Part shown: piece after piece, positions 46,745-57,848 of the stretch
How the letters are laid out: every line of letters begins with the position of its first letter
How positions within the stretch are numbered: the stretch's first letter is position 1
NCBI RefSeq assembly: GCF_035222275.1
Contig: NC_085886.1
Coordinates: 2,790,001 to 2,854,000 of the forward strand
Length of the DNA: 64,000 nt
DNA from: Podospora bellae-mahoneyi
Lineage: Eukaryota > Ascomycota > Sordariomycetes > Sordariales > Podosporaceae
Direction of reading: 5' to 3'
Made by a program: the position numbers and the translations under genes
Notes under the pieces: generated by a model
Seen by the model: the letters and a program-made list of their open reading frames with translations, nothing else
The model's database searches: none
What the model was told of the DNA's origin: nothing

Positions 46745-47843
46745 ATGATTGTCTACTCTGTACGTTGCCCCCCAACCATCTCATCTCACACCATCGCACA
46801 ATTTTCCCCGGCGCAAAAATTCAACCCCGTTGTGCCTCTGCAGCTGTGGGCGCATAGTGCCAGACCACACCACTTTATCTACCTGGAACATCAAACATCA
46901 CCAGATAGATAGCTAACACCGACAACCCCCAAACAGGATGTGATCAAGACCTCCGGCGCCGACGAGCCCCTCGCCTTCGCCCCCAACGACGAGATTATCT
47001 CCGACGGTTACACCCTCATCCCCTGCAACGCCGACGAGATCGATGCCCTCGCCAAGAAGCCCGCCAAGACCGTCGGCGACGTCCTCGGTGTCGACGATGA
47101 GTGGGAGCGCCAGCCCGCCGACGTCAAGGCCAAGAAGGAGGCCGAGTCCATCCTTTACTTTGTCAGAGGCGAGCGCGTGACCGAGGCTGCCGCCAACGTC
47201 GGTATGTACCACCATTACCTCGCAATATCGTTCACCAACAAACACTGACCCTCTCCCCGCAGACACCGGTGCCAACGCCTCCGCCGAGGGTGGTGACGAC
47301 GAGGGTGCCGAGGACACCGCCAAGGAGGTCATCAACGTCGTCTCCTCCGGCCTCCTCGAGTCTACCTCTTTCGACAAGAAGTCCTACATGGCTTACCTCA
47401 AGGGTGCGTTTCCCCTTCCCCCCATCCCTTTCTCCCCTCAAAACTAACTGCCCCCGCAGGCTACCTCAAGTCCACCAAGCAGTACATCCCCTGGGCCCAA
47501 AAGAACCGCGAGGAGAACGACTGGCAGTGGAAGGCCCTTTCCGCCGAGGAGCAGGAGGCCGAGAAGAAGAAGGTCGAGCAGCAGATCGCCATCTTCGAGC
47601 CCAAGGCCATGGCCTTCGCCAAGTGGATCCAGGCCAACTTCAAGGACCTCGACTTTTACACCGGTGCCTCCATGAACCCCGATGGAATGTATGTTTACTC
47701 TCCCCTTTTCTAACCTAACCTCTCCCCCGAAAGTGCAGAGCTGATGTCAAAACAACAGGGTCATCCTCTCCAACTACATGGAGGACGGTGTCTCCCCTTA
47801 CTTCCTCTTCTGGAAGGCTGGCCTCAAGGGCCAAAAGTGCTAA
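46745..47843 (+). CDS. Translationally controlled tumor protein homolog (TCTP/Tma19), with enlarged N-terminal half
   Basis: TCTP is a small, abundant ribosome-associated/growth-linked protein. Five exons: 46745-46759, 46937-47201, 47263-47403, 47460-47688, 47759-47843; the product is 244 aa against a usual 168-180. The family N-terminus (MIVYSDVI), the TCTP signature GANASAEGG, the helical pair (SFDKKSYMAYLKGYLKSTKQ) and the C-terminus (NPDGMVILSNYMEDGVSPYF, then FWKAGLKGQKC) are clear and in order. The extra length lies in exon 2: about ten residues after DVIK and about 45 between SDGYTLIPCN and ILYFVRGERVTE, including GDVLGVDDEWERQPADVKAK. This insert keeps the gene's strong C-ending codon bias and has no canonical internal intron, so it looks translated. 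Introns are short, with regular GTANGT-type or GTGCGT donors. Confidence 0.9.
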
Positions 47844-48133
47844 ATGTTTTGACTAAAACATTTAGTATATAAAAATAAAAAAAAAGGGGGGGAGAAGGTG
47901 TGAGGCCGGTTTGTGGGCTCACATGGCAAAAACACAGATCTTCTTCACACAAAAAGGCAACAGGCAACAGGCAACATTTAGGTGTTCGCATCTTAGATAG
48001 ACTTGAGTGCTGTGATGAAAATCTGGAATTGTCGGGGTGTCTTCTACTAAAAATTAAGTTCTTGTACAATGCTAATGCTTGTGATTATGATGCGGTTATC
48101 CTCCAATATCCATGCACTTATTAAATGCTCCCA

Positions 48134-49476
48134 TCAGAAAGGTCTTGTCTCCAACGGAATAGGTGGTGGCGCATCACCCTCCTCCCCCGTATTATTCCTC
48201 CCCACCAAAAACTGCGGCTTCTTGGCCGGGGGAGGAGGTGGAGGGGGCTTCTTCTTGGCTGCTATCGCGGCCGAGAACATCGAGGTTGCTGCTCCCGAAA
48301 CACCAGCCTTTTGTTCCGGCGCTGTGGCAGCACTATTATAACGCTCGAGACCACCCCTCACAGCCGACGACGCCGCGTTTTGGACGGCAGCCTTTTGCTC
48401 CGGTGTGGCGGACTGATATCTGTGGTAACCCGTCTTGGCAGCGGATTGGAGGGCAGCTTTTTGCTCCGGGGCGGAGTTGTTGTAGCGGTTGGGGCCTGCT
48501 TTTGCCAAAGAGGTGTGGGGGGAGGATGATTGCGTGGTGCTGTCTTGAGGTTGTTGGGTAAGGGAGTTTGCGGCAGCGTTTCGGAGGGAGGCTTTTTGCT
48601 CGGGAGCGGAGGATCGGTAGTGGTTGAGGCCAGCTTTTGCTAGACCGGTGTAGGGTGATGATGATGATGGGGAGGATGTCCGTGGCGGTTGTGGGGGAGG
48701 TGGTGGGTGGGAAGCGGTACCGATGCCAAGACCGGGGACATTCACACCCGCGGCGGCTAACCTCCCCATTGCTCCTTGATTCGGTTTAGGGACCGTCGGG
48801 TCTTTGTTGATGCTCGCGGCAGAAATCGACTTTGTCAGGTTATCCAGCGCGTTCGTTCCCCCTGCTGGTGACCGGGGCGGGAGACGGGGTGGTAATGCTG
48901 GTGGTGGTGCTCGCGGGTTTTGTCCTACTCCCGGGGAGGAACGAGCTGGTGGCGGCGGCGGTCCTCCCAACCCCCCGGTGCTAGAAGTGGAAGACGGCCG
49001 CGACGGCACATCCCTTCTTGCCGGTGGGGGCGGGAGGTTAGCGGTCGACAAACCAGTAGTATTCAACGACCATGGCTTCGGTGGCTTCGGTCGTTCCCGT
49101 TCCTCCTCCTCTCCAGCTGCCTGTTGCTGTTCCTGCAACGATATCGAGCCGGTGTTTGTTCTTTTCGGGGGAGGGGCAAAGCTGGCAGGGTCTTGGAGAG
49201 ACGAGAGCGGGCGGGGGGTGTGGTGCTCGTATTTGTTTTTCTGACCAGCAAGCTCAGGTTAATAGGGAGTGTCGAAAAAGGGGGATATGATGGAGACATA
49301 CATCGTCGCCGCGACCGACTAGAGATTTCTAGAAATCAAGAAAGATTAGCTGTCATCCGCCCAGAAGAAAAGCTTATCCTACATAAAGGAGATCGACGTA
49401 CCACTGAGCCCTTGATCGAGGTCCCGGATTTCTCGGGGTGCCAGCCGTTTTTGAGCAAGTCTTTGTAGTCTGGCAT
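48134..49476 (-). CDS. Proline-rich protein with degenerate PEQKAA repeats (possibly AIM3-like)
   Basis: Three exons: 49476-49402, a 27-nt micro-exon 49328-49302, and 49240-48134; the product is 402 aa. The N-terminus (MPDYKDLLKNGWHPEKSGTS), the spliced GRGDDKNKYEHHTPRPLSSL and the following DPASFAPPPKR recall a fungal family annotated as 'altered inheritance of mitochondria protein 3'; this is from memory and tentative. The middle has polyproline runs (LPPPPARRD, GGPPPPPARSS, PPPALPPRLPPR) like SH3 or profilin ligands. Between about residues 260 and 370 there are four degenerate repeats of 25-33 residues with the core RY-x-x-(S/T)A-x-PEQKAA-x-x-x-AA. The C-terminus has another polyproline stretch before VGRNNTGEEGDAPPPIP. 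An actin-cortex role is plausible from composition but unproven. It is convergent with TCTP (290-bp gap). Confidence 0.75.
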
Positions 49477-49754
49477 GTTGAAGATTGTATGCTTGCTGAC
49501 CCGAAAGTTAACTCGTTGCGGATATCTCGAGAAACCAAAAGTGAAAAAGCCGAACAAGAATTAAGACAAACAGAGGGTGATGTCCAAAAAACTGGCGGAC
49601 TGCCCAAAAGTGGAAATACATTCCAGGGTCCGGTCCCACTCACATGCTGTTAAATAGTCAAATGCTTGGCACGGTGACGTAATACCACTTTTCACAACCA
49701 CCAATCTCAAGTAGTACGTTCAATCTCAAAACATAATATCACAGTCTCTACAGT

Positions 49755-51760
49755 CTACATCTCTCCTGCATCTACAGAGCCCCCCCCACCCGGCCCCCAC
49801 TCCCCTACACTCCCCTTCGCAATCTCCAAAGCATCCTTCAACACATCCTCCCAGCTAATCCTCGTCGACGACCTCTTCACCCCCTCCTCCTCCCCCTCCT
49901 CCCACGCTTCCCCAGTACTAACATCATAAACAACCGTACTAGCCCTACTATTCATCCTCACCCTCTTCCTAGCCTCATCCCCCCCTCCCTTCACCTTCCC
50001 CGGCGGCGCAGGCAAAACGGTCTTCAAAACAACCTCACTCCTCTTCCTCATCATCCCCCCCAGACCCTCCACAAACGACCCCCCAGACCCCAAAGAACAA
50101 ATGCTCTCCCTGAACCTATGCGCCCTCTTCCATATCTCCCTCTCCACCCTCGCCTCCTCCCTCTGCATCCTCCAAGCATAGCTCGCCGCCTCCCCCTGCA
50201 CCTGCCTCACCTTGTCAGCCTCCAACTTCTCAAATAAGTCCCACTCATCCATCTGGCTCGGCCTCGGCACCTTCAACACCTCCCTCATCGCCCTCTGCCC
50301 ATTCGCCACCCTCTCCAACCCCAGCTCGAGCTTATACTCCCCCGTCCCCAAGTCCAGTTTATGTCTATAACTCGCCAGCTTCCAGATCCCATCAAACCGC
50401 ACACCCACCCCCGGCGCGATCCCGCTCTGGAGCAAATACCCCCTCAAAACCCTCACCTCCTTCCCCACCAGCGTAATCAGCTTGACATGCATCTCCTTCA
50501 ACCCCCCCGTCCTCACATACTTGCTTTTATTCCCATGCCCCCCAATATCTTCTTCTCGTCCACTCAACAGCGGCAGCGTGTAAACGTTATACCTCCCCTG
50601 GCTGACCCTCTCCTCCTCCGTCCCCACCATCCCGTCCCTCCTCGCGCAGGCCATGCTCAACCACCAATCCCCCGCCTGGAACGAGTCATCCCCCTCCAGC
50701 TGCCCCTCCCCTCCCGTGGTTTTTTGCTTCTTGTCATCATCATACTTGTCAACCTCCAATCTCGGCCGCCACTTCTCCTGCTCCTGCCGCGGCATCACCG
50801 GGGACGGGCTGTTATCCCCAGAAGGACAGGGGTTGTCATCAGACCAGCAAACACCCTGCAACCCACCCTTTGTGAGGAGCTGTCTGGTTCGGGATTCGTC
50901 AATCCGAAAGTACCTCTCTTTGAACCTCCGCCTCCAGGCCCGCTGGAGCGAGTCGGCCAGGTCGATGCATTGAGACAGCGGCCAGTTGGGAGTGGTGGTC
51001 GGGGGGAGTAGGGATTTGCCAGTGAGCAAAATTTCCGACAAAAGTTTGTCCAAGTGGGCATGCTGTATGGTGTTGAACTCGATTCGGTGGTCGTGCGAGG
51101 GGTGGTGGGGGGGTGTGGTTTCTGCCGTGAGGGCCCATTCGAGAAAGGAGATGAGCTGCTGGATGGGTTCGGAGGGGTCGGGGAAGAGGAGGGAGTCGGG
51201 GAGGGAGGAGCGGATTGTGTCCGAGAGGGTCAGGAGTTCGGAGGGGGAGAAGGGGTCTGTTGTTGAGCCTGGTAGCGGGGGTAAGTATACATTGTGGTAG
51301 GTAGGAGGGGAAAAGAGGGAAACATACTGGAGCGGGTGTCAACACCACTACTTTGACCACTCTGTTTGTCAGACTTGGAAGTGTGTCTTGACTGCTGAAG
51401 GGAGAAACTCCCGTCTTCTTGTGCTACAGGGTGCCTGTCGTGAGATGGGGGAGCAAGCTTGCCGTCATCATCATCGTCGGCGGCTGCTGCGCTCCTGAGA
51501 GGGTCGTTCCGCCAGAAGCTTCCTGTTCGGATAGCCAGTCCCGGCCTGCTGTTGTTGACCGTGGTGTCGCTCGTGCTGGTGATATTGAGGCGCCTCCGCT
51601 GCGAGTCGGCCCATGTATCCTCGGCTTGGGAGAAGGAGATGGAGGAATGTCGGTGGTGGGGGTGGAAGACTTCGTGGATTCTTTGGAGGACAGCCTTGGG
51701 GCCGTTGGGTTCTGGGGTGCCGCCGCCGCGGTGGCGTGAGAAGCGGAAGATGGAGGACAT
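49755..51760 (-). CDS. Uncharacterised protein with SRA/YDG-like domain
   Basis: Exon 1 is 51760-51328 and exon 2 is 51268-49755, joined over a 59-nt intron (donor GTATGT, acceptor CTACCAG; a second in-frame acceptor lies 12 nt on). The product is 648 aa. The first 145 residues are Ser/His/Asp-rich. Helical sequence follows (SELLTLSDTIRSSLPDSLLF, SQCIDLADSLQRAWRRRF). Residues ~340-465 resemble an SRA/YDG fold: GDWWLSMACARRDGMVG, then GRYNVYTLPLLSGRE, KEVRVLRGYLLQSG, VRFDGIWKLASYRHKLD and YKLELGLERV. These correspond to the family's VRVIRG and YDG motifs. SRA domains read 5-methylcytosine or flipped bases, or bind histones. No RING, SET or nuclease domain is visible. Six CAG units directly precede the start codon. 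Domain call moderately sure; function unknown. Confidence 0.7.
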
Positions 51761-52252
51761 GCTGCTGCTGCTGCTGCTGAAGGAAAGGTCTATGTAAGAT
51801 ACATGATACTGTGGTCCATCTCGAGGATTGAGGGAGGAAAAGATAACGAGAGGAAGAAGGAGGTATATTGATTATCGAAGCTGTTTGTTCCCATGTCGGG
51901 ACATCGAGCGAAAAAAAACCACATGACATCAACCAAGGATGGTCCAGCGGCTGGTGGGAGGAGGTCCATCTCGACTACCTGAGTGAAAGTAAAAGAGTGA
52001 GGTATGACCGACTTGTTTATCCCGTCTCGGCCCCGAGCCCAATACCAGTGTGCTGGGTGGGAAAAGGGAAGGAACAAAGACCAGGGCCCATATTCCCGTA
52101 TTCCCACATGGTTTGGCCGTAATCGTGAGGCTTGTGAAGGAAGGTGCCGTGGAGGCATATTCAAGTCTGAGTGAAACAAGGTGAGAGTGCTATGTGGCGC
52201 CTTTGATCGAGACGGATCAAGCCGGGCTCGCCGGACTGATAGGTATCTGTAC
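51761..52252. other. Intergenic: promoter of SRA-like gene and 3' flank of neurochondrin
   Basis: Begins with a CTG microsatellite (51761-51779), read as CAG repeats on the gene strand immediately before the ATG. The rest is unremarkable; no gene was recognised. Confidence 0.5.
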
Positions 52253-54238
52253 TCACTGACGCAACGCGGTCAAAGTCTCGAGTACATCCGAGAGGGCCTC
52301 CACCAGCCCCTCATCCCTCTTCACCTTGTCCCGCAGCTGGTTCGCAATGCCAACAATCGCAGTGGTAGAATGAGTGTACCTCCTGCGAAGACCCGGATGG
52401 GCATTCACCAACAGCGCCGTGGCAAGCTGCAGCACGGCCACCTGGAACTCCTCCACCATCGGCGGCTGCTTCTCATCCGGAACCACCCACGCTGCCGTCT
52501 TAGTGACCAAGTCCATCCAGTCCTCCCGAGTGCCCGGTTGTTCCGCCTCGGCAATCTGAAGCAAGTTCCTCACAATCTCCACCCCTCGTGCGGCCTCGTT
52601 TTCATCACTTGTCGTTGAACTGGCTTGAAGGATGTTGCCGAGATCGTTGACCAGTGCTTGCCACCCTCCATTTTCCAAAAAGGCTTCTCTGCCTTTTCTT
52701 TCTTCCAAGATTCCCTCGAATGCCACGAGGACTGGTCTTCTAAAGTCTAGACCTTTCTCAGGGCTGCTGCTGGTTTGATAGAGCTCGACAAACATGTCGC
52801 TTAACCCGGCTGCTTCTTTTCTTAGCTGTTCGCCATCGTCTTCTCTCAGCCAAATTGCCAGTGTTCTGATGGCTGCAAGTATCAATGGGTCTTGGCTGGA
52901 GTGTACACTCTTGGAGTCCCACGTCAGAACAAAATGTGAAATGCCGCTTTCGTTGGCAGCCCCGGTTCGTGCTTCGGGATGCAAGCCCATGGCACCAGCT
53001 ATCGAGGCGTCCCAGCGGTCACGAAGGTATTCGGCCGTGAGTGACATGGTTTCGGAGATGGATGTGCGAAGCTTGAGCAGCAAGTCAGGCTTCATGATCC
53101 ACTGATTGTTGCTGCTTTCACCGCTGTCTAACGCCTCCAGTGTTCGGAGGAGATAGCCCATAAAGTTGGAGACAACATTATAGGCAGAGGTGAGCCGCTG
53201 AGCTGTTATGCTGTAGGATGAGCTGTTTAGCTGCCCTAAAAGAGTCGGTATCGTCGAGCGAATGTCGATGAGAAGTAGGTTGACTAGTAAAAACGCAAAT
53301 GGACTTTCGCTTGTAGCTGTTGATTTGCTGTCAACATCGTCGGCAAAGAGAAGTTGAGGCGATTGTACTGGGTAAGACTCGAGGAGAGCGGCGGAGAGGT
53401 TGGCAAAAGCTGCGCGGCCGTCGGCAGTAGGACGACTGATGACAAGGTCTCTCACGAACTTGGCCAGTGGTGTAAGCCATTTGGGGTTGGGTGGGAGCAG
53501 CTCTGGGTCGAGTCTTGGAAGAAAATTTCCCAAAAACTTCAACAAAGTGACGCCATCAGTGCCTTTGAAAGAAATGACCAGTGATCCGATGGCCTGGTCA
53601 ATCTTGGCGCGCAGAGCCTTCTTGTCTGCTGTTGTAGCCATGGCACCTAGCCATGCGTAATACAAAGTGTCCAGGACGAGAGGCTGAGAAGGTGCAATCT
53701 CAGTCAAAGTCGACAAGTCGTCTATAGAGTCAAAGACCTCAGCACCCTCAGGCTGGTTAACTAGGCTCACAAGAGTCTCAAGGACCAATTTAGTAGTTTC
53801 ATCAGAACTAGGCACTGTTAGCAAAGGAATGGGATATCAAGAAAAGAGAGCTCCTCACCAGTACAAAAGACAAGCCACCAACTGAGGTATCCTGTTTACC
53901 AACTTGCTCTCCTGTTTTGACTTCTCCGGTAATAGCACAGTGAAGGTGTGGAGGACAGAAACAGCAAGATCCAACATATCATTGGTGCCTTTTGCTTGCT
54001 GTTTCGAACCGGTCCGAATCAGACGATCCAGGAACTTTACGGGAATACTGTTCCACAAGCTGGCAATTCCATCTTCGTTTGCCCTTAGTTCTGGTGTATT
54101 ATCGAGGACAGACTTAAGCAGTGCCAGCCCAACGAATCGAGATGTGTCGTCCTTTGCGCTGAGTAGGGTCTGGATTTTTTGTAGCGAGGCAGCTGGATCA
54201 TGCTGTTCCTCAGCTGTTGATGGCATCGTTTCACTCAT
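52253..54238 (-). CDS. Neurochondrin family protein
   Basis: An all-helical, ARM/HEAT-like protein related to animal neurochondrin; its fungal role is poorly defined. Exon 1 is 54238-53859, then a 51-nt intron (donor GTGAGG, branch GCTAAC, acceptor CCTAG at 53809-53808) and exon 2, 53807-52253; the product is 644 aa. The junction gives ACLLYCSDETTKLVLETLVS, the conserved family segment. An earlier AG (AACAG) would break the frame, so the later CCTAG is used. Other family-like stretches are DTSRFVGLALLKSVLDN near the N-terminus and YTHSTTAIVGIANQLRDKVK near the C-terminus. No membrane segment or signal is seen. It is divergent from the CLC gene. Confidence 0.85.
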
Positions 54239-54657
54239 CTTGTCTGCGACTGTTGAAAATTATAAAACCAGTCGAGAAAGACATTATGATCCAAATTCTT
54301 CTGGATTAAGTCAACTCGACAAGCAATGCCCAGGTCCAGGGTGTGATCTAGAGTGGAGGAGAGCAGAGGTACGTACCGATTTAAGGTTGCCAAGAGTGCA
54401 CAGACTTTGGCCGCAACAACGTGCGCAATCGATAAGATACTGATAGCTGTCGTTCCTGTCCACCATCTTCTTCACCAGCCATCCCAGTTGACATCGACGA
54501 CGAACAGCGGTGCCCCGCCGCGCATACCCAGCGCAGCAACTTACATAAGTCAGGGGACGCGCATCCAAAGACCAAGTCCCATCAGCCAACGCGATCCACC
54601 CCCCAGAACCTCCCAATCGCAAAACCAGCCCTCGTCCGCCGCAATCAAGAATGGCAT
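54239..54657. promoter_or_regulatory. Divergent promoter region, neurochondrin / CLC
   Basis: A 419-bp spacer between two divergent starts; I saw no repeat or recognised motif in it. Confidence 0.45.
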
Positions 54658-54829
54658 ATGCAGCCCACCATGTCCCCGATTAACAACGGATCCTCGAGTT
54701 CCGAACCCTTCCCCCCCTTCAACAACGACCACCACTATGCCACCTCTGACGCCGACGAACTAGACCTCCTCGACGACACCGACACAGCCGCCATCCTCGA
54801 CAACGACCCCCTCTCCCACCACCACCACC

Positions 54830-54861
<32 letters not shown>

Positions 54862-57430
54862 CAACTCTCCTTCAAGCGCAAGCAGAAACAAACGGGCATC
54901 TTCTCTCAACCAGCCAGGTTATTCAACGCCCTCACCGGCCGAGCAAACCCCCCAAGAAACAGCGCCGACATCCCCCCCACCACCACCACCAATACAACCC
55001 CCCACCGGCGCAACAAGACTAGACTACATCCCCGGAAATGGAGGCTCCAAATCAGACTCATTACCCACAGATTGGCTCGCCGAAGGGCCAGGAAGGAGAG
55101 TAGGATACGAAGACCTGACAGCCATCGATTGGATCTTCGAGTACACCAAAGAGCGCCAGCGACAAAGATCACTACTCTCACGGACGACCTCTCTTGGGTT
55201 TCCTTTATTGGGGTTCTTACAACGGGTGTTGGATGCCTCACAAGTATGGGTTATTCTCATATTATCTGGCTTGGCGGTGGGGACTTTGACGGCGGGGATA
55301 GACGTCACGACGGATTGGCTGGGGGATATCAAGTATGGGTTTTGTTCGACGACGGATGGGGGGGCGTTTTACCTGAGTAAAACTGCTTGTTGTTATGGGT
55401 ATGATGAGATTAGTAAATGTCAGGGGTGGAAGACGTGGGGGAATGCGCTGGGGGTGACGTCAAGGGGGGGTGTTTGGTTTGTGGAGTATGCGGTTTACTT
55501 GGTGTTGGCGGTGATGTTTGCGCTGTCGGCGAGTTTGTTGGTGAAGGAGTATGCTGTTTATGCTAAGCATTCTGGTATTCCTGAGATCAAGACGGTGCTG
55601 GGTGGGTTTATTATCAGGAGGTTTTTGGGGTTGTGGACGTTGATTACGAAGAGCTTGGGGTTGGTGTTAGCGGTGGCTTCGGGGATGTGGTTGGGGAAGG
55701 AGGGGCCGCTGGTGCATGTTGCTTGTTGCTGTGCGAACTTGTTTATCAAGTTGTTTCCGAGTATTAATAACAATGAGGGTATGTATGTTGGTCCGGGTTG
55801 TTGTTCGGTTGGGGAAAAGCTAACTTGGGACATAGCTCGAAAACGAGAGGTCTTGTCCGCTGCTGCGGCTTCGGGGATATCAGTTGCTTTTGGGTCACCC
55901 ATCGGGGGTGTGCTCTTCAGTCTTGAGCAACTGTCGTACTATTTCCCCGACAAGACCATGTGGCAGAGCTTTGTGTGTGCCATGACAGCTGCCATGGTGT
56001 TGGAAGCTTTTGACCCGTTTCGATCGGGGAAGCTGGTCATGTACCAGGTGACCTACAGCTCGGTGTGGCACGGCTTTGAGCTTGTCCCGTTCGTCCTCCT
56101 CGGTCTTCTCGGGGGGGTGTATGGAGGGCTGTTCATCAAAGCAAACATGTGGGTTGCAAGATGGAGAAAGTCGGCAACCTGGCTTCCTGGCCCGGTCATC
56201 CAAGTAGTTGCCGTGGCGATTTTGACGGCCCTTCTCAACTACCCCAACAACTACATGCGAGCCCAGTGCTCCGATCTTGTCTCCAACCTCTTCTCCGAGT
56301 GCTCAAAGCTCACAGACGACCAATTCGGCCTCTGCAAAACAGGCGCCGCCTCAGCAGGCACAATCATCCTCCTCATCTTCGCCGCGGTCCTGGGCTTCTT
56401 CCTGGCGGCCATCACTTTTGGTCTTCAAATCCCCGCCGGTATCATCCTCCCCTCCATGGCCATTGGCGCCCTCGTCGGCCGCGCGATAGGCATCATCATG
56501 GAAATCTGGCAACACAACCACCCCAACTTTATCGCCTTTCGCTCCTGCGAACCGGACGTGCCGTGCATAACCCCCGGCACCTATGCCATCATCGGTGCCG
56601 CCGCCGCCCTGGGCGGTGTCACTCGGATGACTGTGTCAATAGTAGTCATCATGTTTGAGCTCACCGGCGCCCTGACATATGTCCTCCCCATCATGGTCGC
56701 GGTGATGATCTCAAAATGGGTAGGCGACGCGTTTTCCCGGAGGGGGATTTATGAATCCTGGATTCACTTCAACGAGTACCCCTACCTCGACAACAGCGAG
56801 GAGATACCGATTCCTGACATCCCGGCAAGCCAAATCATGACTCGGATTGAGGATTTGGTTGTTCTGACTGCTACGGGGCATACGATTGCTAGCTTGACGG
56901 CGGTGATGGAGCAGCATCCGTATCGTGGCTTTCCGGTTGTGTCGGACCCGAGGGATGCGATTTTGCTGGGGTATATTTCCAGGGCGGAGCTGGCGTATAT
57001 TTTGCATGCGTCGACGCAGCCACCGAGGTTGTTACCCCCAGAGACGGAGGCGTTTTTTGCGCATCAGCCGTTGGCTGATCCAAGGACTACGTTGGATTTG
57101 AGGCAGTGGATGGATCAGACGCCGCTTACGCTGCCTAGGGGGAGTAGGTTGCATTTGGCGGTGTCGTACTTTCAGAAGTTGGGGTTGAGGTATGTGATGT
57201 TTGTGGATAGGGGGGTGTTGCAGGGGTTGTTGACTAAGAAGGATGTTTGGTATGTGCTTAATGGGGCGGAGGAGACGAGGAGGACGGCGGGGAGGGGGGA
57301 ACCGATGGGTGGCGGGGTGGCGAGGGAGGGGGGCGATGGGGAGAGGGAGGGGTTGTTGGGGGTTGGGAGGGGGGAGGAGGAGGTTGAGGTGGTTAGTCCG
57401 ATTGGGGATGGGGGAAGTAACCTTTTGTGA
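54658..57430 (+). CDS. CLC chloride channel/proton exchanger with two CBS domains; frame break near N-terminus
   Basis: An intracellular or plasma-membrane chloride transporter of the eukaryotic CLC family (Gef1/ClC-3-5-like). The main body is open from about 54764 to 57430 in one frame, with an intron at 55779-55835 (57 nt, GTATGT donor, stop-free) removed between NNNE and ARKREV. Visible motifs: HSGIPEIKTVL (first selectivity loop), GKEGPLVHVAC with the gating Glu, AFGSPIGGVLFSLEQ, LQIPAGIILPSMAIG, then CBS domains (~ASQIMTRIEDL onward and LPRGSRLHLAVSY onward). The acidic, His/Gln-tract N-terminus (from ATG 54658 or 54670) is in another frame. Either one base is off between about 54764 and 55010, for example at the C7 run 54972-54978, or a weak intron 54918-55017 (GTTATT donor, 100 nt) joins SQPAR to LDYIPGNGG. 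With one base removed the protein would be about 904 aa. Confidence 0.9.
54822..54871. repeat. (CAC)n(CAA)n coding repeat
   Basis: Encodes a His run followed by a Gln run in the start-codon frame of the CLC gene. In the downstream frame it would encode Thr then Asn runs. It lies inside the interval where the CLC frame break must occur. Confidence 0.9.
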
Positions 57431-57848
57431 TGGGGGGGGGAATGTGTAATGATATATGATAGATAGCGGGTGTTTTTGGGTATTTGAGGTTACAAAAGAT
57501 GGTTTAACGGTTATATTGGTGTTTTTTTTTCGGAACGTTGGTTATTGATTGACTCTCGAATGGTATGCTCGTGTTGGAGAAAAGACTGGTTTTTGGGTTA
57601 CCCCTTTCCCCTTTTAAGAAGAGATGAATGAGAAGTGTACAACCCTAACCCTTTTCCCTCTCAGTCACACCTTTCTCAAGTGAATGAAGCTTTGAAGACG
57701 CTCGAAAAATAGCGGGGCATATTTTGTTCACTCCCTCACTTTGGATAACCCCTCTATTTGTCACTCTGGACCTCTTACTCCCCATCTTGCCTGGTTTTCT
57801 CTTTCCTCGACATAGTCACTAGTAGAACAAGTAAAGAAAGGTTTCAAC
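57431..57848. promoter_or_regulatory. CLC 3' flank and pin4 promoter
   Basis: Contains a T8 run near 57522 and the telobox-like element at 57637-57652, then a pyrimidine-rich leader before the pin4 ATG. No gene was recognised. Confidence 0.5.
57637..57652. promoter_or_regulatory. Telobox-like element TGTACAACCCTAACCC (second copy)
   Basis: Identical over 16 bases to the copy at 8033-8048. It is 197 bp upstream of the pin4 start codon. Telobox motifs mark promoters of ribosome-related genes in other eukaryotes; function here is inference. Confidence 0.45.
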
